DNA of 64,000 nucleotides from NCBI GenBank assembly GCA_964030785.1, contig OZ034970.1, positions 17,662,411-17,726,410 on the forward strand, read 5' to 3'. The notes below the pieces were generated by a model. That model had not been told where the DNA came from and made no database searches. It saw nothing but the letters and a program-made list of their open reading frames with translations. Below are positions 32,112 through 40,303 of the stretch, one piece after another. Each line of letters starts with the position of its first letter. Position 1 is the first letter of the stretch. The position numbers and the translations under genes were made by a program. Source of the DNA: Siderastrea siderea. Taxonomy: Eukaryota > Cnidaria > Anthozoa > Scleractinia > Rhizangiidae.

Positions 32112-32672
32112 ATGTATTGTAACTCAGATATTCACGATTACCTGAAAGAATCAGAAGTTGTTTGTCCTTTTTGTGACCAAAAATTGGAAGATTCTAATGA
32201 AAAACCGAAATATGATGAATGCTGTGATAATCAGTATATTATTAATGACGATGGGATGTTAGCCTGTCTAAGTTGTGGTATTGTTCAAGGATATAATTAT
32301 GTGAAAGAATATGTTAATTTTTATGAAAATAGACATAAATTTATTAGAAAATCTGTTTACCATCGAGAGTACCACATCAGCAACATATTACTCGATATTG
32401 AAGAAAAATATAACATTAAAATATCAAACTGTCAGAAATATAAGATCGATAGAGTGTTTACAGAGATCGGTAAGGTTCTTAATGAAGTTAATGGAACTAG
32501 GAAAAGAATGATTAGCGTTAATTTTATTATGAGAAAGATATTCAAGATGATGGGAATACCTTACAAAAATATTCCAATTAGCAAATCTAAAAAAACATTG
32601 GCCTTTTACGATCGGTATTGGGTAAGTATTATGTCTCTTATTGGTTGTAAAATAAAATCTATTATTAGATGA
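32112..32672 (+). CDS. VLTF3/TFIIB-like transcription factor (inner)
   Basis: 186 residues. Two Cys pairs near the N-terminus (VCPFCDQ and ECCDN...CLSCGIV) form a zinc-ribbon region. The following 'SVYHREYHISNIL' and helical 'FIMRKIFKMMGIPY' resemble the A2L/VLTF3-like late transcription factors of large DNA viruses. It probably directs viral late transcription. It is the first gene from the left TIR. Its leader atagtatagaATG is shared with the outer copy and resembles the PolB leader. The 3' end overlaps the converging membrane-protein gene by 8 bp. Confidence 0.65.
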   Translation: MYCNSDIHDYLKESEVVCPFCDQKLEDSNEKPKYDECCDNQYIINDDGMLACLSCGIVQGYNYVKEYVNFYENRHKFIRKSVYHREYHISNILLDIEEKYNIKISNCQKYKIDRVFTEIGKVLNEVNGTRKRMISVNFIMRKIFKMMGIPYKNIPISKSKKTLAFYDRYWVSIMSLIGCKIKSIIR

Positions 32673-33276
32673 ATACCTTATTATATTTCTTTTCAAATTT
32701 GTCAGTTAAAGGACACATTTCAATGATTATTTCATCAAGAACTTTGACATGATCAAGAAATTCTTTTTCATTATACTCCAGTCCTCTCATAAAGGATCGT
32801 AAATGAGTTAAAACCTTTTCATACGTAGTGTACGCGAATTTACACATCTCGATCTTTCTTTTGTAATTTTTGACCTCTAAATATGTTTTTAGTATAAGCC
32901 CTGCGCCTGATATTGATCCAAGTACAGCGGGGTTTAACGTCACACCACCAGCCACAGTCCCAGTTACTATCAATACAACAGATCCAATGTTACAAGCCAT
33001 ATTCTTTTTCTTGAAGCTTTTAAATGACTCTTTGTGGAGCCAGTATTGCTTATGGTAGAATTTGTACAATGCTTTCAACTCAGATATTTGATCTTCTGTT
33101 AAATTTTCTGAAACATGGTTCCAATTGAATATTCTTTTACGTCTATCCATATATATTATACGGTTACATTTTTTCTTTTTGAACGATTTCTTAATACTGA
33201 TGTATAATTTTCTGATGTTTCGAACTATTTTTTCTATATTCTCAATAATTTCGTTGATTAAAGTTGATATTTTCAT
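32665..33276 (-). CDS. Putative membrane protein with hydrophobic hairpin (inner)
   Basis: 203 residues. A basic N-terminus (IKKSFKKKKC) is followed by a Lys/Tyr-rich helix and a long hydrophobic stretch 'ACNIGSVVLIVTGTVAGGV...ISGAGLIL', likely two membrane-spanning or membrane-inserted helices. The C-terminal half is alpha-helical. A Met at codon 43 ('MDRRKRIFNW') aligns with the start of the outer 163-aa copy, so the true start may be there. I do not recognise the family. Its position next to the fibre and ATPase suggests a virion or membrane role. Confidence 0.6.
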   Translation of the reverse strand: MKISTLINEIIENIEKIVRNIRKLYISIKKSFKKKKCNRIIYMDRRKRIFNWNHVSENLTEDQISELKALYKFYHKQYWLHKESFKSFKKKNMACNIGSVVLIVTGTVAGGVTLNPAVLGSISGAGLILKTYLEVKNYKRKIEMCKFAYTTYEKVLTHLRSFMRGLEYNEKEFLDHVKVLDEIIIEMCPLTDKFEKKYNKVFI

Positions 33277-33418
33277 ATTATATTGTTTAGATTATTCATT
33301 ATGTTTTTCATCGGAAACCTCAACGCTTATTTCTTTTGGGATAATATATTCTAAAAAGCATTCCATACTCCAATCAGATGGATATCCGCATTGTGATATA
33401 TGATGAATGAAAAAATGT

Positions 33419-35137
33419 TTATGGCACTCTATATTCAATCAACATTAAGAGTTCTTGATTTTTCACAACTGAACCCAGTTCCACAGCCAAATGACCAAAC
33501 GCTAGTACTAAATTGATATTTATTGTCTGTGATTTAGTTGATTGGGTTGAAGTGTAAGTGATTGATTGAGTTAAATGGTCACTGTGTTTTATTTTTAAAG
33601 AAATAGGCTTATATTTACTTTTGAGCTTGAAATAGAGCACTGTTATAGTTAATATGTGGCTATGATTTGGAATAATTATTTTGTCACAACCATTCAATAA
33701 AAATGTGTTCCCGTTTTTCGTATTTAAATACCCATGTATATAATGAACTGAACCACTTAATTTATACCCATTTAAAGACAAATCTGTTTGCATTACCATT
33801 TTACCATTTTCTACAACGTACGCCGTATCATACACATCCGAGTCTACATTACTCTGTGATCCTTTGACTCCATATACAATCAAATAACCAACTCCTTGAG
33901 TGGAGCTACTTGCAGTGCCCTGACAATGCATGTCAATGTAAATGTATTCGGGAGGAGTTATGCTCCACTTATGTAAGTGAACAATCGATCTACTGTAATT
34001 AACAAACAGCTTAGTTGATTGTTGACCAATATTTAGTGAAGTGGAAACGACACTCACTGACAAATTTGTTGTGCTTGGAGGGAAAAATTCAATAGCCAAA
34101 GTGTACTCGCCTTCTGGAAGTTTGAACATGTTAAAGCCAATGCGAGAAGAATACTCATTTTGAGCGTCTTTCCCCATTTTAAATTTATAAGCTTTTTTGT
34201 TGACATTGTGGAGGGAACCAGAAAAGTCAACAATGCCATCAACTATTATGTTGTTTTCACTTGAAGATTCATCGGCATTTTCCATGAGATACCTGAAAAC
34301 GTCTTTCTTGTTGGTTGAGCTGGTGATGTGAGACTCCTTGATTTTTGTGTCAAAGTAAGTTTTCAGCCCTACAGTCACATCACCTTTGGCGGCGTGTACC
34401 TTACTGCTGACATAGCCGACATTAGCTGCTGATTTTATGTCTTTGTCATCGGTGTTCAAGTTGATTATTGTTTTTTCATTTAAATTCAAGTTTCCAGTCA
34501 TATTGTTGGTGCCATCAACTTTGAGAAACTTTTTTTGTGTCATGTCATCAATTCTGTTGTTAACAAACTCGACACATGCGGCGTCTCTTTGGTTTGATGG
34601 AAGATCAAGATTGATAATTGAATTATTTTTCATATCAATATCAGATCCTTTATCCAGTTTTTTTTCAAGCTGATTTTCGACATACTTTTTGTTTGTGGCT
34701 TGATCTGCCTGTGTTGGGTCTTTCACATTGAAAATTGTATTATTATTCATATCAATATTTGCTTCCATTTGACCCCCTTCCTTCTTTGACAAGAATATCT
34801 CTCTTTGCGATTCATAATTGATAACCTTGTTGAGATTACCATGAACTGGATAATTGTCTTTTGGGACAACGAGTGACCCTGTCATCGTATCACCAGATAT
34901 TGCAACAAATTTAGATGTATCCACACTTGGAATCTTAGCTATTTCAGAATCAATATATTGTTTAGTAACCACATCATCATTATTAGTTCCTTGTTTTACA
35001 TTCACTAATTTTTTATTCTGCATATCATAATCATTATTAGCATCTAATTTAAATCCAATACCAGGTAAACCTCTTAAACCTATTTTACTTAGTCCTTGAG
35101 AATCATCATGATTAAGGATACCGTTAGTATAACTCAT
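33419..35137 (-). CDS. Fibre-like attachment protein (inner)
   Basis: 572 residues. The N-terminal 280 residues contain about four copies of a unit of the type 'DMxNxxIxNxxxPxxxxDAxxxxYVxxxI', a pattern familiar from phage tail fibres and shaft repeats. The C-terminal 250 residues are beta-rich and unlike those of the outer copy, as expected for a receptor-binding head. Its 5' end follows the ATPase stop by 12 bp, so the two are probably co-transcribed. Assignment as fibre is by architecture and position. Confidence 0.65.
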   Translation of the reverse strand: MSYTNGILNHDDSQGLSKIGLRGLPGIGFKLDANNDYDMQNKKLVNVKQGTNNDDVVTKQYIDSEIAKIPSVDTSKFVAISGDTMTGSLVVPKDNYPVHGNLNKVINYESQREIFLSKKEGGQMEANIDMNNNTIFNVKDPTQADQATNKKYVENQLEKKLDKGSDIDMKNNSIINLDLPSNQRDAACVEFVNNRIDDMTQKKFLKVDGTNNMTGNLNLNEKTIINLNTDDKDIKSAANVGYVSSKVHAAKGDVTVGLKTYFDTKIKESHITSSTNKKDVFRYLMENADESSSENNIIVDGIVDFSGSLHNVNKKAYKFKMGKDAQNEYSSRIGFNMFKLPEGEYTLAIEFFPPSTTNLSVSVVSTSLNIGQQSTKLFVNYSRSIVHLHKWSITPPEYIYIDMHCQGTASSSTQGVGYLIVYGVKGSQSNVDSDVYDTAYVVENGKMVMQTDLSLNGYKLSGSVHYIHGYLNTKNGNTFLLNGCDKIIIPNHSHILTITVLYFKLKSKYKPISLKIKHSDHLTQSITYTSTQSTKSQTININLVLAFGHLAVELGSVVKNQELLMLIEYRVP

Positions 35138-35148
35138 ATATTATTGGT

Positions 35149-35796
35149 TTATATTCTTTCATCGAAATTTCGGGCTACCTTTTTTTTGACCTTATCAACA
35201 TACAAAAAACTATATGGATCCTTAGTAGCTTTCTGATAATCTGATTTATTTATGTTCAGTTCTCGACAAATCATGGATTGCTCGTTTATAGAAGGAAAAT
35301 CAAAAACACAAAAATGTGAACTATTCAGTCTTATTGTTTTATCGGTTCCGTAATAGCTTTGACTCAAATATATACAACAACAATTTTTATTTCTTGAATT
35401 GGTGAAGTAGTCTCGTATCCGTTCGTCATTTTTCTTACCTGTATTCAAATAGTCATCAAATATGATTAATTTTTGGTTTTCATCAGACAAATCTGTGAGA
35501 GGGATGATTTCATCGTTACTTGCTTCTATCACGTCATAACCGACCTCTTTTGATTTTGATATTGGTTCAAGAGATTTCAACAGATGCTTATATTTGCTTT
35601 GTTGGAGATTTCGAGCATAAAGGTATATCTTATCAAAATAGAGAAGCCTATATATCATATCAAGCAAAAGGTTAGTCTTGCCACCACCAGAGGGAGCACA
35701 AATAAGCATCCTGAAACATCGGTTTGGCATGAAACTCTTTAATTGAACAAAATCGTTGTTTTCATCATCTTGAATGTCGTAATTTTGAATCTTCAT
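35149..35796 (-). CDS. A32/FtsK-like DNA-packaging ATPase (inner)
   Basis: 215 residues, a normal size for Polinton packaging ATPases. Walker A is 'APSGGGKTNLL' at about residue 33 and Walker B 'LIIFDDYL' at about 108. The C-terminus has the 'YLSQSYYGTDKTIR' block typical of the HerA/FtsK superfamily in large DNA viruses. It pumps the genome into capsids. It is divergently transcribed from the PPxY-protein gene across a 128-bp region with GC-rich iterons. The outer element retains only its first eight codons or so. Confidence 0.9.
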   Translation of the reverse strand: MKIQNYDIQDDENNDFVQLKSFMPNRCFRMLICAPSGGGKTNLLLDMIYRLLYFDKIYLYARNLQQSKYKHLLKSLEPISKSKEVGYDVIEASNDEIIPLTDLSDENQKLIIFDDYLNTGKKNDERIRDYFTNSRNKNCCCIYLSQSYYGTDKTIRLNSSHFCVFDFPSINEQSMICRELNINKSDYQKATKDPYSFLYVDKVKKKVARNFDERI

Positions 35797-35924
35797 ATGA
35801 TAATATGTTATACAATTTTATCGCATGGCGACACGCTATGCGACACGCTATGCGAGCGTTTTTATATATGATAACCCTAATTTTTCCGAACAAAATACGA
35901 GATTTTATGTAAACAAATTATATA
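35797..35924. promoter_or_regulatory. Divergent promoter region with GC-rich iterons (inner)
   Basis: Between the ATPase (-) and PPxY (+) genes. The words cgacacgctatg occur twice in tandem, flanked by cgcatgg and gcgagcg, so that CGCAT/ATGCG half-sites form inverted repeats (35,820-35,860) in otherwise very AT-rich DNA. The outer element's copy (51,109-51,238) differs at about two positions. It may be a bidirectional promoter, origin or packaging site. Confidence 0.5.
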
Positions 35925-36920
35925 ATGAGTTTACTCAAATGGAAAGAAATGGCTGAGAAACGATCCGAGCTTGGTAAAAAGATTAACACAGTAAGAGAGA
36001 CAATAAAAAAAAAAACGATATCTGATCAAATGGGTGAAGTCGAGGCAGAGAAACTTTTCAAACCTATAACATCTGAGTTAAAGGAACTTACAGCCCCAAA
36101 AGCACCGTTGAGAAGATTACCAAAGAAAAAGCGACCTGTTCCAGATTATGGAATAGCTATTGATGATGAAGTGCCTGATTATGGATTGGAAGATCTATTT
36201 GGTGATCAAGTTCTACCACAAAATGACAAACAATTGGTTCCAAAACCTCCAAGTTATGAAGACGTCCTCGAGGATTTAGCATCAGGTAAAAAACAAATGT
36301 ATATAGATCCAGAATATATGTATGAACCTGAAGATCTTCCACCTGAATACGAAGAAGAAGAAGGACCTGATTATAACATTCTCGAGGAGGATGCAATTAA
36401 CCAAGCTTTAGATAAATTGAATATTCCGAACTACAATGATGTTGAATTACGTCTAACAGAAAAGGATATGGATAATAAAAAGAGTAAAGCTTATCTGAAC
36501 AAAATCTTGAAAAATGCTAAAGATCAACGTTCGAAACTAAATGGTTATTGGAGTGATATCACTAAAAAATTAAATAGTGGTTTAATGACTGAAGCTGAGG
36601 CTCAATATCGAAGAAAGGTCATTACTGATACGAGGAAGGTTTTAAATAATTATATCAATTACAACAATCAAAGATTAAAAAATATTAAAGGGTCTGGTTT
36701 GAAGAAAAAAACAAAAAGAGGTGGACAGGTAATGTTTTTCAATAATCCGACAGAAATGATGAAAAAACTGGAACTGATTATCGGATCAAAGGTTGCTGGT
36801 AATAATAGCATCGAACTACGGAATACAGGCGTCGCTCTTCTCGACATCTTGTTGAGAAATTCAATACTCAATAAGCCACAATACAACAAAATATACAAAA
36901 ACTATTTTAGTCTAAACTAA
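35925..36920 (+). CDS. PPxY-containing structural-type protein (331 aa, inner)
   Basis: The N-terminus is basic and helical (residues 1-60). The middle is acidic and Pro-rich, with 'VPDYG' repeats and two PPxY motifs (PPSY at 108-111, PPEY at 139-142), a signature that recruits NEDD4-type ubiquitin ligases in many viruses and in adenovirus protein VI. A helical domain follows, then 'IKGSG' at about 259, resembling an adenain site, and a conserved C-terminal helical domain. It precedes the minor capsid gene by 8 bp. A pVI-like role is inferred. Confidence 0.6.
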   Translation: MSLLKWKEMAEKRSELGKKINTVRETIKKKTISDQMGEVEAEKLFKPITSELKELTAPKAPLRRLPKKKRPVPDYGIAIDDEVPDYGLEDLFGDQVLPQNDKQLVPKPPSYEDVLEDLASGKKQMYIDPEYMYEPEDLPPEYEEEEGPDYNILEEDAINQALDKLNIPNYNDVELRLTEKDMDNKKSKAYLNKILKNAKDQRSKLNGYWSDITKKLNSGLMTEAEAQYRRKVITDTRKVLNNYINYNNQRLKNIKGSGLKKKTKRGGQVMFFNNPTEMMKKLELIIGSKVAGNNSIELRNTGVALLDILLRNSILNKPQYNKIYKNYFSLN

Positions 36921-36928
36921 TCATATAA
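36911..36928 (+). promoter_or_regulatory. TCTAA-type leader of the minor capsid gene
   Basis: tctaaactaatcatataa directly before the ATG at 36,929. It is nearly identical to the major capsid leader. Confidence 0.5.
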
Positions 36929-37690
36929 ATGAATAGACAACTTATCTTATCATCCCATTCAGTCAGAAACAAAAATGGTAATAAACCTAGTGATTTCATA
37001 ATCAAATACATCAATCCAATAATTCTCGATCCAAATCGACAATATGAAATCGGCCTCGACCGAATCATTTCGATGTCATTTACTTGGTTTAATGTGACAA
37101 AAGAACTAAATAATCAGAAAATAAGATATTCGTCTGATAGTGGTGCTAATTGGACGGAAATTATATTTAACCCAGGAGTCTGGAATTACGTTGATTTTGA
37201 CAATTTAATCAAAGAAAAAACAAAAACAGGAACCTCATCAAACCCTCAATATCCAATCACTCTCGAGTTTGACGACACGATATTTAGGACAATAATAACA
37301 CTTGCCTCAAATTACAGATTAGATCTAACTCAAAGTAATTTTAATGATCTTATTGGTTTCAATAAAAAAATACTAACTAGTGGTGAAAACGTTGGAGATT
37401 ACATTCCTAATCTATCTCAAGACAGAGAAATCCTCAATATTCATAGTGACCTCATATCCGAAAGTCTAGTTGATGGTGATGAAACGGATATTATATATAG
37501 TTTCAGTACCTCGACTCTCACCCCGAGTTATAGTTTCACACAAGAGCCTCGACGAGTACAGTTCAATCCTGTTAATAAAAATACTATCAATCAAATAAGA
37601 ATGTTTATTACAGACGGTAAAAGGAGAATCATCGATCTTAATCATAGTGACACTTCATTCAGTTTGATTTTAAGAGAGAAGAGAGATTAA
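36929..37690 (+). CDS. Minor capsid protein, single jelly-roll (penton-like), inner
   Basis: 253 residues, beta-rich throughout. Its N-terminal 'LILSSHSVRN...KPSDFIIKYINPI' and 'YEIGLDRIISMSFTWFNV' blocks are typical of Polinton penton-like proteins. It forms the capsid vertices. It sits between the PPxY and 116-aa genes, each separated by under 20 bp. The outer copy (49,342-50,103) is intact and of equal length. Confidence 0.8.
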   Translation: MNRQLILSSHSVRNKNGNKPSDFIIKYINPIILDPNRQYEIGLDRIISMSFTWFNVTKELNNQKIRYSSDSGANWTEIIFNPGVWNYVDFDNLIKEKTKTGTSSNPQYPITLEFDDTIFRTIITLASNYRLDLTQSNFNDLIGFNKKILTSGENVGDYIPNLSQDREILNIHSDLISESLVDGDETDIIYSFSTSTLTPSYSFTQEPRRVQFNPVNKNTINQIRMFITDGKRRIIDLNHSDTSFSLILREKRD

Positions 37691-37708
37691 TCTAACTAAT
37701 AGTTATAG
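37691..37708 (+). promoter_or_regulatory. TCTAA-type leader of the 116-aa gene
   Basis: tctaactaatagttatag directly before the ATG at 37,709, with the same 18-nt spacing as the capsid genes. Confidence 0.5.
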
Positions 37709-38059
37709 ATGGTATCATATGAATATAAACGTGTATATCACCCGAAACTAGGTCGTTTTGTGTATAAGCATAAAGGATCTGGGATTATTGTTGATAACAT
37801 ATTCAAACCAGTTGGAAGGGTGTTAAGTAAAGTTCCAGAAATGGTTTTAAAACCTTTTGCCAAAAAAGCGCTTGAATCTGGTATTTCACATGCTGGAGAC
37901 AAACTGGGAAAAAAAGCAGCTGAAAAAAGCGGAGAGCTTATTATGAGAAAATTACATGGTTTAACTAAACAACCAATGAAACCTACCAAACCTACTAAAC
38001 CAAAACAAGAAGATTACAACACGATTCTGAATAGACTTATATCTGGTACTGGATATTAA
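37709..38059 (+). CDS. Basic amphipathic structural protein (116 aa, inner)
   Basis: 116 residues, strongly basic. After 'HPKLGRFVYKHKGSG' comes a long predicted amphipathic region (IIVDNIFKPVGRVLSKVPEMVLKPFAKKALESG), then a Lys/Pro tail (KPTKPTKPK) and a C-terminal ISGTGY resembling an adenain cleavage site. The features resemble membrane-lytic or core proteins of adenoviruses, but homology is not shown. It lies 31 bp before the major capsid gene. The orthologue in the outer element is the insertion site of this element. Confidence 0.6.
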   Translation: MVSYEYKRVYHPKLGRFVYKHKGSGIIVDNIFKPVGRVLSKVPEMVLKPFAKKALESGISHAGDKLGKKAAEKSGELIMRKLHGLTKQPMKPTKPTKPKQEDYNTILNRLISGTGY

Positions 38060-38072
38060 AAAGTGAATTTTA

Positions 38073-38090
38073 TCTAAACTACTCATATAA
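38073..38090 (+). promoter_or_regulatory. TCTAA-type leader of the major capsid gene
   Basis: tctaaactactcatataa directly before the ATG at 38,091. Identical in the outer element. Confidence 0.55.
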
Positions 38091-39380
38091 ATGAGTTTCA
38101 GAACAAATGAAAATCTACAACGATATGAATACGTTCGTTTCCATTTGGATAATGTCATTGAGCAACCTGCTAACAATCAAAGCCAGAAAAAGACAGGTTA
38201 CAGATTCACAATCAACGATAGGTCGACTATGTTCGATTTTTTTAATGGGTATTTCGAAGTAACTAAAGAGCTTCAAAAAAGGGCAGATGGTGTTGGATAT
38301 GCTCAAGCGGATCGCATCACTATGATAAACGGATCTCACAGTCTAATCAGACATATGGTTATTAAATCGTCTGGTAAAATCGTGTATGAGAGTGATAATT
38401 TGCATCGAATAACGAATGTCAAAAATCTCCTTGAATACAGTGATGATTATAGTAGATCCGTTGGAAAGAATTCATTCTGGTATATTGATACTGATGGAAC
38501 ATCAGCAGCTACTAATACAGGTTTCGAAGCCCGTCGCATTTTAACCCAGGCTCATCAGAATAACGGCGGTGGAGGAGCTAAGAGTATTAACGAAATGATT
38601 CCCTTAAACAGATACAGCTTTTTTCAAGAGCTAGAAAGAAAAATGTTGCCTCCGATGCAGCTCACAATTGAACTTACATTTAACGAAGACAGTGAACTGA
38701 TTCACATGGCAAATGGCACAGACCCTGGTCGTGTTGTAGTAAAGAGATTGTATCTTTGGCTCCCAAGATTAATCCCAAAAGACAGCATGTATAGTAATTT
38801 CGTTTCAGAGTTTCTCAAGCCAACAACCTGGACATATATGCGAGATCTCTACAATCAGTCAGCAAATACCAGAGCTATTCAGAATATGTTTCAAATCAGT
38901 CCAGCTATTGATGACGTTAAACATGTTTTTATATATCTCCAGAGGACAGACGGACCAAATGATGATGAAGCAGAGAGGAGTCCGTATTTATTTGACACTT
39001 TCAAGTTGAATGCAGCTGATGCTAATAGCTCTCTATCAAACTGCAGGCTTGAATACGGGAATAATGTTTTTTACCCAGAGCTGGAATATGATAGTGACTC
39101 TAAAATACGGATATTTAATGATCTCATGTCATATGCATTTCGTAAGAACGATTACAATTCAGGAACACAGCTTAATGTATCCAATTTCACTAGTTTGTAT
39201 GGATTATTGTATTTCGATTTGTCATATCAGAAAGAGGTAGTGACGAGAGATCCTAAACAGTTGATTCTCCATTATCGTCTCAATGTAGCCCCGACAGCAA
39301 ACGTCCGAGCTCATAGCATCGTATTTTACGAGAGTGAGGTTGTAGTAAAGACAGTTGGAAACGAATTGATGATAGTTTAA
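38091..39380 (+). CDS. Major capsid protein, double jelly-roll (hexon-like), inner
   Basis: 429 residues and colinear with the outer copy, with only scattered substitutions that cluster in two loops (about residues 135-165 and 210-220). These are presumably surface-exposed. The same conserved blocks ('MFDFFNGYFEV', 'LPPMQLTIEL', 'YLWLPRLIPKD') are present. It forms the trimeric capsomers of the icosahedral shell. It is expressed from a TCTAAAC leader. Confidence 0.85.
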   Translation: MSFRTNENLQRYEYVRFHLDNVIEQPANNQSQKKTGYRFTINDRSTMFDFFNGYFEVTKELQKRADGVGYAQADRITMINGSHSLIRHMVIKSSGKIVYESDNLHRITNVKNLLEYSDDYSRSVGKNSFWYIDTDGTSAATNTGFEARRILTQAHQNNGGGGAKSINEMIPLNRYSFFQELERKMLPPMQLTIELTFNEDSELIHMANGTDPGRVVVKRLYLWLPRLIPKDSMYSNFVSEFLKPTTWTYMRDLYNQSANTRAIQNMFQISPAIDDVKHVFIYLQRTDGPNDDEAERSPYLFDTFKLNAADANSSLSNCRLEYGNNVFYPELEYDSDSKIRIFNDLMSYAFRKNDYNSGTQLNVSNFTSLYGLLYFDLSYQKEVVTRDPKQLILHYRLNVAPTANVRAHSIVFYESEVVVKTVGNELMIV

Positions 39381-39439
39381 ATAAATAAGTTTTACATCGA
39401 TGAAAATTTAAATGAATATGTTTTTTAAAAGAGAATTTA

Positions 39440-39454
39440 TCTAACATATATTAT
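39440..39454 (+). promoter_or_regulatory. TCTAA-type leader of the core-like gene
   Basis: tctaacatatattat before the ATG at 39,455. A near-identical word occurs without a start codon after the integrase gene (43,090-43,106). Confidence 0.5.
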
Positions 39455-40303
39455 ATGACACAACTATACGAAATTAAAGTTAGTTTATCACCAAACCAGA
39501 AAAAGAATCTTAGTAACGCGTATCATAAAAGAGAAACAATAGTTCTAAGGCTCGCGAAGGACTCTCTATCTGGGAATGATACTCTGTATGTACCTCAGAA
39601 TATAGTTAAGCGATTGGAAAAAAATAGAAAATTGAAAAAGGGAATGGACATTAAACTTTCTAAAACAAACATTCGAAAGCAAGTAGGTGGATCTCTTCTG
39701 TCTACAGTTCTGGCGCTTGGAAGAACTTTTGCACCAACATTAGCAAAAACTATTGGTTTATCAGCCTTGGCTGGAGCAGCTAGTGAAGGAGCATCTCAGA
39801 TTGTTAAGAAGATATCCGGAAAAGGTGTTCAAACCGGTGGGTTCCTCATACCACAAAATAAAATCGACCAGTTGATAGCATATAAACATCTTTTGACAAC
39901 CAAACAAAAGAAGGATATATTAAATGCTCTACAAACAGGTTCTGGTGTTCATATAAAACCAACAAAAGTACAGACAGGAGGGTTCTTGGGCACTCTTCTT
40001 GCATCAATTGGAGTCCCTTTGGCTATTGAGGCAATAAAGAAGATGACTGGTAAAGGTGCCCCTCAGATGGAACAACCGAAACAAAGACCACCCAGATCTA
40101 TACCAGAACCAAGTACTGCTAACAATCAGGATGGTGGTTTGTTAGTTCCGACGTATAGAACTCCACCTTTTTATGGAAATTGGCCGAACGGTACAATCGG
40201 TATGGGGAGAAAAAAAAAAGCTCCCAAAAAAAAAGGAGAGGGTCTACTATTGGGCAAGAACTCACCCTTCAAAAACGTCCCACTGTTAAACATTCTGTTG
40301 TAA
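39455..40303 (+). CDS. Core-like/membrane-active structural protein 'X' (inner)
   Basis: 282 residues, colinear with the outer copy. Candidate adenain sites are ISGKG at 120-124 and MTGKG at 197-201. They bracket a region with two 'QTGGFL' repeats (at about 126 and 173). Hydrophobic segments lie at about 80-110 and 175-195. The C-terminus is Lys-rich and encoded by A-runs, within which the protease frame opens. Processing at the two sites would release three peptides, reminiscent of adenovirus core or pVI maturation. That parallel is inference. Confidence 0.65.
   Translation: MTQLYEIKVSLSPNQKKNLSNAYHKRETIVLRLAKDSLSGNDTLYVPQNIVKRLEKNRKLKKGMDIKLSKTNIRKQVGGSLLSTVLALGRTFAPTLAKTIGLSALAGAASEGASQIVKKISGKGVQTGGFLIPQNKIDQLIAYKHLLTTKQKKDILNALQTGSGVHIKPTKVQTGGFLGTLLASIGVPLAIEAIKKMTGKGAPQMEQPKQRPPRSIPEPSTANNQDGGLLVPTYRTPPFYGNWPNGTIGMGRKKKAPKKKGEGLLLGKNSPFKNVPLLNILL
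40210..40234 (+). other. Candidate -1 frameshift or slippage site, core-like to protease (inner)
   Basis: Codons AGA AAA AAA AAA GCT CCC AAA AAA AAA give A AAA AAA at 40,210-40,216, 40,213-40,219 and 40,228-40,234. A six-pair stem GAGGGT/ACCCTT follows, and a TGGG in its loop can pair with a CCCA downstream, a possible H-type pseudoknot. The pairing is modest. Polymerase slippage is an alternative. Confidence 0.5.
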
